Assembly: GCA_032160545.1 (NCBI GenBank)
Contig: JAVHVN010000031.1
Location: forward strand, 1-18,752
Direction of reading: 5' to 3'
Source: DATGFB01 sp032160545
GTDB lineage: Bacteria > Actinomycetota > Actinomycetes > Mycobacteriales > Jatrophihabitantaceae
Length of the DNA stretch: 18,752 nt
Positions 15,354 through 18,752 of this stretch are shown piece after piece (positions within the stretch are counted from its first letter, which is position 1; every line of letters begins with the position of its first letter). The position numbers were made by a program, and so were the translations under genes. The notes beneath the pieces were generated by a model that was given only the letters and a program-made list of their open reading frames with translations, was not told the DNA's origin and did no database searches.

Positions 15354-16496
15354 GTGGAGGACGGCGCCCCGTTGCACCCCGACTCGGTCGTCGTGGCCGC
15401 CGGACGGCCGCACGCCCCCGGAGACCCGCTCTCCCAGCCGATCGTGCTCAGTGCGACGTTCCGGTCCGCCGATCGGGGCGGTCGCCAGGACAGCGGCAAC
15501 GGCTACCTGCGCAACGACAGCAGCGACACCATCCGAGCGTTCGAGGACGCGGTCGGGGCGCTCGAGGGCGCCCCCGCGGTCGCGTTCGCCAGCGGCATGG
15601 CGGCGATCAGCGCAGTCGTCGAGGGGCGCCCGGCCGGCACCGTGGCGGTGGCCCCGGCCGCGGCGTACTCGGGCACCGTGACGATCTTCGACGAGCAGGA
15701 ACGCCTCGGCCGCATGACCGTGCGCCGCGTCGACAGCACCGACACCGACGCCGTCCTCGCCGCGCTGCCGGGTGCGCGCCTGCTCTGGCTCGAGACGGTC
15801 ACGAACCCGCTGCTCGGCGTCGCCGACCTTCCGGTCGTGATCGAGGCAGCGCGGGCAGCGGGTGCGCTCGTCTGCGTCGACGCCACGTTCTCGACGCCGC
15901 GCAACGTGCGTCCGCTCGATCTCGGCGCCGACGTCGTGATGCACTCGGCCACCAAGTACCTCTCCGGGCACTCCGACCTGCTCATGGGCGTGCTCGCCAC
16001 CGGGTCGCCGCAGTTGCACGCCGAGCTGGCGGCCCGGCGCCGGGTCACCGGGGCCGTGCCCGGGGCGCTCGAATGCTTCCTCGCGCTGCGCGGGCTCAGG
16101 ACGTTCGGCGTGCGCATGGAACGCGCCGAGGCCAACGCGGCCGAACTCGCCCGCAGGCTCGAGACGCACCCCGCGGTGACCCGGGTCCGCTACCCCGGTC
16201 TGCCGTCCGACCCGGGCCACGAGCGGGCAGCGCGCATCTTCGACGGCTTCGGCGCGATGGTGTCGTTCGAGGTCGCCGGCACCGCCGCCGAGGCGGAACG
16301 GGTCTGCCGCCGCGTGCGACTGATCACGCACGGGACGAGCCTCGGCGGCGTCGAGTCGCTGATCGAGCGGCGGGCCCGCTACGACGTGGACGCGTCGTAC
16401 GGGACGCCACCGACCCTGTTGCGGCTCTCGGTCGGCATCGAACACGTCGACGATCTCTGGGCGGACTTGTCGTCCGCGTTGGCGACGGACAGCTGA
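15354..16496 (+). CDS. Cys/Met metabolism PLP-dependent enzyme (cystathionine gamma-synthase/lyase-like)
   Basis: A 380-residue fold-type I PLP enzyme of the trans-sulfuration family. The PLP lysine is Lys201 in HSATKYLSGHSD. SGMAA (80-84) binds the phosphate, YLR (51-53) stands in place of the usual Y-x-R phosphate clamp from the neighbouring subunit, Tyr105 (in YSGT) stacks on the ring, and Asp176 (VDATFSTP) pairs with the ring nitrogen. The C-terminal RLSVGIEHVDDL is characteristic. Family members make or break cystathionine, homocysteine or methionine, and the sequence does not decide which. The GTG start has no ribosome binding site. The gene is flanked by a divergent F420-type gene beside cysS, so a link to sulfur amino-acid supply is plausible but inferred. 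It is convergent with ispF, 32 nt apart. Confidence 0.9.
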   Translation: MEDGAPLHPDSVVVAAGRPHAPGDPLSQPIVLSATFRSADRGGRQDSGNGYLRNDSSDTIRAFEDAVGALEGAPAVAFASGMAAISAVVEGRPAGTVAVAPAAAYSGTVTIFDEQERLGRMTVRRVDSTDTDAVLAALPGARLLWLETVTNPLLGVADLPVVIEAARAAGALVCVDATFSTPRNVRPLDLGADVVMHSATKYLSGHSDLLMGVLATGSPQLHAELAARRRVTGAVPGALECFLALRGLRTFGVRMERAEANAAELARRLETHPAVTRVRYPGLPSDPGHERAARIFDGFGAMVSFEVAGTAAEAERVCRRVRLITHGTSLGGVESLIERRARYDVDASYGTPPTLLRLSVGIEHVDDLWADLSSALATDS

Positions 16497-16509
16497 CGAA
16501 ACGTTCGTC
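16495..16509 (+). terminator. Short hairpin at the end of the PLP-enzyme gene
   Basis: gacgaa (16495-16500) pairs with ttcgtc (16504-16509) around a 3-nt loop, starting at the stop codon and lying between two convergent genes. It has only 6 bp and no T tract, so a terminator role is tentative. Confidence 0.3.
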
Positions 16510-16528
16510 GTTCGTGGCGGTGCCGCGG

Positions 16529-17005
16529 TCAGTCGGCGGACCGCACGAGCGCGGTGGCGACGGCGGCGAGCCCCTCGCCCCGGCCCGTGAGCCCGAGGCC
16601 GTCCGTCGTGGTGGCGCTCACCGAGACCGGTGCACCGACCGCGTCCGACAGCACTTGCTCCGCCTCCGATCGCCGGCTGCCCAGCCTGGGACGGTTGCCG
16701 ACCACCTGCACCGCGACGTTGCCCACCTGCCACCCGGCCTCGGCCAGCAGCCGGACGACCTCACGCAGCAGCGTGGCCCCGGACGCACCCGCCCAGCGCG
16801 GGTCGTCGGTGCCGAACACGGCGCCGAGGTCGCCGAGCCCGCCGGCGGAGAGCAGCGCGTCGGCCGCGGCGTGCGCGGCGACGTCACCGTCGGAGTGCCC
16901 GCTGCAGCCGTCGGCACCGTCCCACAGCAGCCCGGCCAGCCAGCACGGCCGGCCGGGCTGGATCGGGTGCGCGTCGACGCCGATCCCGGTGCGGACGTCA
17001 GCCAC
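16529..17005 (-). CDS. ispF: 2-C-methyl-D-erythritol 2,4-cyclodiphosphate synthase
   Basis: A 158-residue enzyme of the MEP isoprenoid pathway that cyclises CDP-ME 2-phosphate to MEcPP. The metal ligands are visible as Asp11 and His13 (GIGVDAHP) and His45 (SGHSDGDVAAHAAADA), corresponding to Asp8, His10 and His42 of E. coli. TDDPRWAGASG and SVSATTTDGLGLTGRGEG (near the C-terminus) are further family blocks. The start is GTG 17005, which gives VADVRTGIGVDAHP and a normal length and has GAGGCG upstream. It overlaps the ispD stop by 8 nt, so the pair is probably translationally coupled. A longer in-frame reading starting at 17134 lies inside ispD and is rejected. IspF is a soluble trimer. Confidence 0.95.
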   Translation of the reverse strand: MADVRTGIGVDAHPIQPGRPCWLAGLLWDGADGCSGHSDGDVAAHAAADALLSAGGLGDLGAVFGTDDPRWAGASGATLLREVVRLLAEAGWQVGNVAVQVVGNRPRLGSRRSEAEQVLSDAVGAPVSVSATTTDGLGLTGRGEGLAAVATALVRSAD

Positions 17006-17654
17006 CGGCGATCGCCTCGGCGAGCAGGAGGTCGCGCGGGGTGGTGATCTTGAAGGCGGCCTCGTCGCCGGCCACGACGACGACCCGGCCGCCGGCCCGC
17101 TCGACCAGGCCTGCATCGTCGGTCGCGGTGGCATCGGGCGCCGCGAGATGCGCCGCGACCAGGACGGCGCGGCGGAACCCCTGCGGCGTCTGCACGGCGA
17201 CGAGTGTCCCGCGCTCGACCGTGGCCACGACCGTCCCGTCCGTGGCGACCTGCTTGATCGTGTCGGTGACCGGCAGCGCCGGGACGACCGCGTCGGCGCC
17301 GCCCGCGAGACCGGCCAGCACGCGGTCGATCACCGCGGCGGGGACGAACGGGCGCGCCACGTCGTGCACGAGCACCGTCTCGATGCCGGCCGGCAGCGCG
17401 CGCAACCCCGAATCGACCGAGTCCTGGCGGGTCAGCCCGCCGACCACCACCGGCGTCGCGCACAGCGCGGCCGCCTTGTCGAGCCAGCCTTCAGGGACGA
17501 CCACGACGCAGCAGGCGACGCCCGGATGCGCACTGAAGCGGTCGGCGGCGTGCTCGAGCAGCGTGCGCCCGGCGACCGTGACGAAGGCCTTCGGCACGTC
17601 CGCGCCGAGCCGGACACCGGACCCGCCGGCAACGAGAACGGCGGCGACGGTCAT
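16998..17654 (-). CDS. ispD: 2-C-methyl-D-erythritol 4-phosphate cytidylyltransferase
   Basis: A 218-residue cytidylyltransferase that joins MEP and CTP to give CDP-ME. The nucleotide-binding signature is AAVLVAGGSGVRLGADVPKAF (4-24). VLVHDVARPF, VQTPQGFR and TDDAGLVE follow in the usual order, and FKITTPRDLLLAE closes the protein. The ATG at 17654 is chosen because MTVAAVLVAGGSG is the standard beginning; the frame upstream runs into carD. A hairpin places this ATG in or next to its loop. The gene follows carD by 37 nt in the same direction and overlaps ispF by 8 nt, the same carD-ispD-ispF order as in mycobacteria. Confidence 0.95.
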   Translation of the reverse strand: MTVAAVLVAGGSGVRLGADVPKAFVTVAGRTLLEHAADRFSAHPGVACCVVVVPEGWLDKAAALCATPVVVGGLTRQDSVDSGLRALPAGIETVLVHDVARPFVPAAVIDRVLAGLAGGADAVVPALPVTDTIKQVATDGTVVATVERGTLVAVQTPQGFRRAVLVAAHLAAPDATATDDAGLVERAGGRVVVVAGDEAAFKITTPRDLLLAEAIAGG

Positions 17655-17668
17655 CAGACCGTCACCGC
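17641..17668 (-). other. Hairpin enclosing the ispD start codon
   Basis: gacggtc (17646-17652) pairs with gaccgtc (17657-17663) around atca. After a single mismatch four more pairs form (17641-17644 with 17665-17668). The ispD ATG (17654-17652) is at the loop. This could tune ispD translation or be a processing or termination element after carD. Confidence 0.4.
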
Positions 17669-17691
17669 CGCAATCAGCTGCTGTGTGGTGT

Positions 17692-18183
17692 TCAGGCCAC
17701 GGCCTCGCCGAGCACCTCGTCGAGGACGATCTCGGCCTTGTCCTCGTTCGTGCCCTCGGCGAGAGCAAGCTCGCTGACGAGGATCTGCCGGGCCTTCGCC
17801 AACATCCGCTTCTCGCCGGCCGACAGGCCGCGGTCACGGTCACGGCGCCAGAGGTCGCGGACGACCTCGGCGACCTTGTTCACGTCACCCGATGCCAGCT
17901 TCTCGCCGTTCGCCTTGTAGCGACGCGACCAGTTGGTCGGCTCCTCGGTGTGCGGTGCGCGCAGCACGTCGAATACCTTGTCCAGACCCTCCTGGCCGAC
18001 GACGTCACGGACTCCGACGACCTCGGCGTTCTCGGCCGGAACCAGGACGGTCAGATCGCCCTGTGCGACCTTCAGCCGCAGGTAGGTCTTCTGCACACCC
18101 TGCAGGACGCGTTCCTCGATGGCCTCGATCAGCGCCGCCCCATGATGGGGGTAGACAACGGTCTCACCGACCTTGAAAGTCAT
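17692..18183 (-). CDS. carD: RNA polymerase-binding transcription factor CarD
   Basis: A 163-residue global transcription factor that binds the RNA polymerase beta subunit and stabilises open complexes, notably at rRNA promoters. The N-terminal RNAP-interaction (Tudor-like) domain spans about 1-55 (FKVGETVVYPHHGAALIEAIEER). The C-terminal helical DNA-binding domain (64-163) keeps Trp85 in EPTNWSRRYKAN, the residue that wedges into the promoter minor groove. Arg25 is kept, but position 47, Arg in M. tuberculosis CarD, is Leu here. The ATG at 18183 has AAGGGG about 10 nt upstream and gives the canonical N-terminus. It heads the carD-ispD-ispF set and is divergent from lpqE, as in mycobacteria. 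The protein is presumably essential, as in M. tuberculosis. Confidence 0.97.
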   Translation of the reverse strand: MTFKVGETVVYPHHGAALIEAIEERVLQGVQKTYLRLKVAQGDLTVLVPAENAEVVGVRDVVGQEGLDKVFDVLRAPHTEEPTNWSRRYKANGEKLASGDVNKVAEVVRDLWRRDRDRGLSAGEKRMLAKARQILVSELALAEGTNEDKAEIVLDEVLGEAVA

Positions 18184-18210
18184 GTGTTCGAGCCCCTTTC
18201 CACTCCTCCC

Positions 18211-18216
18211 AGGGTA
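18211..18216 (-). promoter_or_regulatory. Possible -10 element of carD
   Basis: On the minus strand TACCCT lies about 27 nt upstream of the carD start codon and fits TANNNT. No convincing -35 hexamer was found, and the exact position is approximate. Confidence 0.25.
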
Positions 18217-18322
18217 ACACGCGGCACACCCTCCCAGCCTGGCTCGTTTGGACCCGCAGGCCCACGGGAGGGCCGTCCTGACGGGCTCGCTAGGCTGTCC
18301 GCGGGCATCGGCATCGAGCCGT

Positions 18323-18387
18323 CCGCACCTCGTGCGGGGCGGGTCCGGCGGTGCCCGCGCAGGTGACACGTGACCTGTGCCGGACCC
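18323..18387 (+). other. Structured leader upstream of lpqE
   Basis: A perfect hairpin ccgcac/gtgcgg (18323-18328 with 18332-18337) is followed by a larger one: gggtccggc (18341-18349) with gccggaccc (18379-18387), enclosing an inner stem caggt/acctg (18360-18364 with 18373-18377). The structure ends 3 nt before the GAGGAG ribosome binding site (18391-18396). A possible -10 element TAGGCT at 18291-18296 would put it in the 5' untranslated region. Confidence 0.45.
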
Positions 18388-18401
18388 TTCGAGGAGTCGA
18401 C

Positions 18402-18752
18402 GTGAGAGCACTGCGGGGCACGCGCCGCCGCTTCGCCATCGGGCTCGTCGCCCTGTGTGCCGCACTGGGCACCACCTCGTGCGCCGCCGGTCAGCACGCC
18501 ATGACCGCCAACGAGAGCCCGGCGATCGACGCGGTCAGCGCCACTGTCGGCACCATCGATCTGCGCGGCATCGCAATCACGCCGCCGTCCGGTCCGTCGT
18601 ACCCGCAGGGCGGCTCCGCGACGCTCACCCTGGTGATCGTCAACAACGGTCAGCAGGCCGACCGGCTGACGAACGTCACGACGCCCGCTGCGGCGAGTGC
18701 CGCGGTATACGACTCGGCGAGTGCCGCGTCCGCCGTGCTGAGCCCGAGTTCG
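18402..18752 (+). CDS. lpqE: LpqE-like lipoprotein, C-terminus cut by window edge
   Basis: The first 117 residues of an exported lipoprotein. An Arg-rich start (RALRGTRRR) and a hydrophobic stretch are followed by a lipobox-like GTTSC with the lipidation Cys at 27. The mature part (AAGQHAMTANESPAIDA ... DLRGIAITPP ... LTLVIVNNGQQADRLTNV) follows the pattern of mycobacterial LpqE: a Gly-Gln start, an I-x-L-R-x-I strand, and VN...DRL in an immunoglobulin-like beta domain. The GTG at 18402 has GAGGAG 5 nt upstream. It is divergent from carD exactly as lpqE is in M. tuberculosis, which supports the assignment. The function of LpqE is poorly known; it is a cell-envelope protein on the outer face of the membrane. 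Confidence 0.82.
   Translation, partial: MRALRGTRRRFAIGLVALCAALGTTSCAAGQHAMTANESPAIDAVSATVGTIDLRGIAITPPSGPSYPQGGSATLTLVIVNNGQQADRLTNVTTPAAASAAVYDSASAASAVLSPSS

Noticed and set aside
14964..17047. Long overlapping open frames on both strands across the PLP enzyme and ispF (14964-16733 minus, 15122-17047 plus)
   Set aside because: Both cut across three well-recognised genes and have shadow-like composition.
18357..18387. c-di-AMP, cobalamin or other known riboswitch upstream of lpqE
   Set aside because: The conserved core sequences of these classes are not visible; only generic stems are present.

Overview
The window is high-GC DNA read from an actinobacterium. The right third carries the block lpqE / carD-ispD-ispF ... 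cysS-rlmB in the same order and orientation as in Mycobacterium tuberculosis. CarD is about as long as, and very close to, the mycobacterial protein, and an F420-type PPOX oxidoreductase is present. The genus cannot be fixed from sequence alone; a relative of Mycobacteriales/Frankiales-type actinomycetes is a reasonable guess.

Left part (1-4453). A large ATPase/LuxR-type regulator is cut by the window edge on the minus strand. It is divergent from a 69-residue basic small protein, and a tandem 17-bp repeat lies between them. Next come an SDR oxidoreductase (+) and a convergent alpha/beta hydrolase (-).

Central regulatory module (4498-7696). A SigI-like ECF sigma factor with a SnoaL-like C-terminal extension faces a two-gene operon, a DHA2-type MFS exporter followed by a hemerythrin-domain protein with a 4-nt overlap. 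The 112-bp gap holds two mirror-image promoters of the form TGTCAC(A/T)-16 nt-CGTC, one for each direction. The sigma factor therefore probably activates both itself and the exporter-hemerythrin operon. A perfect 13-bp hairpin ends the operon and separates it from the alpha/beta hydrolase. This module is the most interesting system in the window.

Middle (7697-12502). A largely non-coding stretch holds a short PIN-toxin-like remnant and a tRNA-Thr(UGU) gene on the minus strand. It is followed on the plus strand by a PlsC-like acyltransferase, a secreted S15/CocE-type hydrolase and an acyl-CoA synthetase. The last two overlap by 4 nt, suggesting linked hydrolysis and CoA activation of a carboxylic acid.

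Right part (12508-18752). On the minus strand are rlmB and cysS (1-nt overlap) and a PPOX/F420-type oxidoreductase. A divergent Cys/Met-metabolism PLP enzyme follows on the plus strand, then ispF-ispD (8-nt overlap) and carD on the minus strand. The start of lpqE diverges from carD behind a structured leader and runs off the right edge. The cys/PLP/F420 genes sit inside the otherwise conserved carD-ispD-ispF-cysS-rlmB block.
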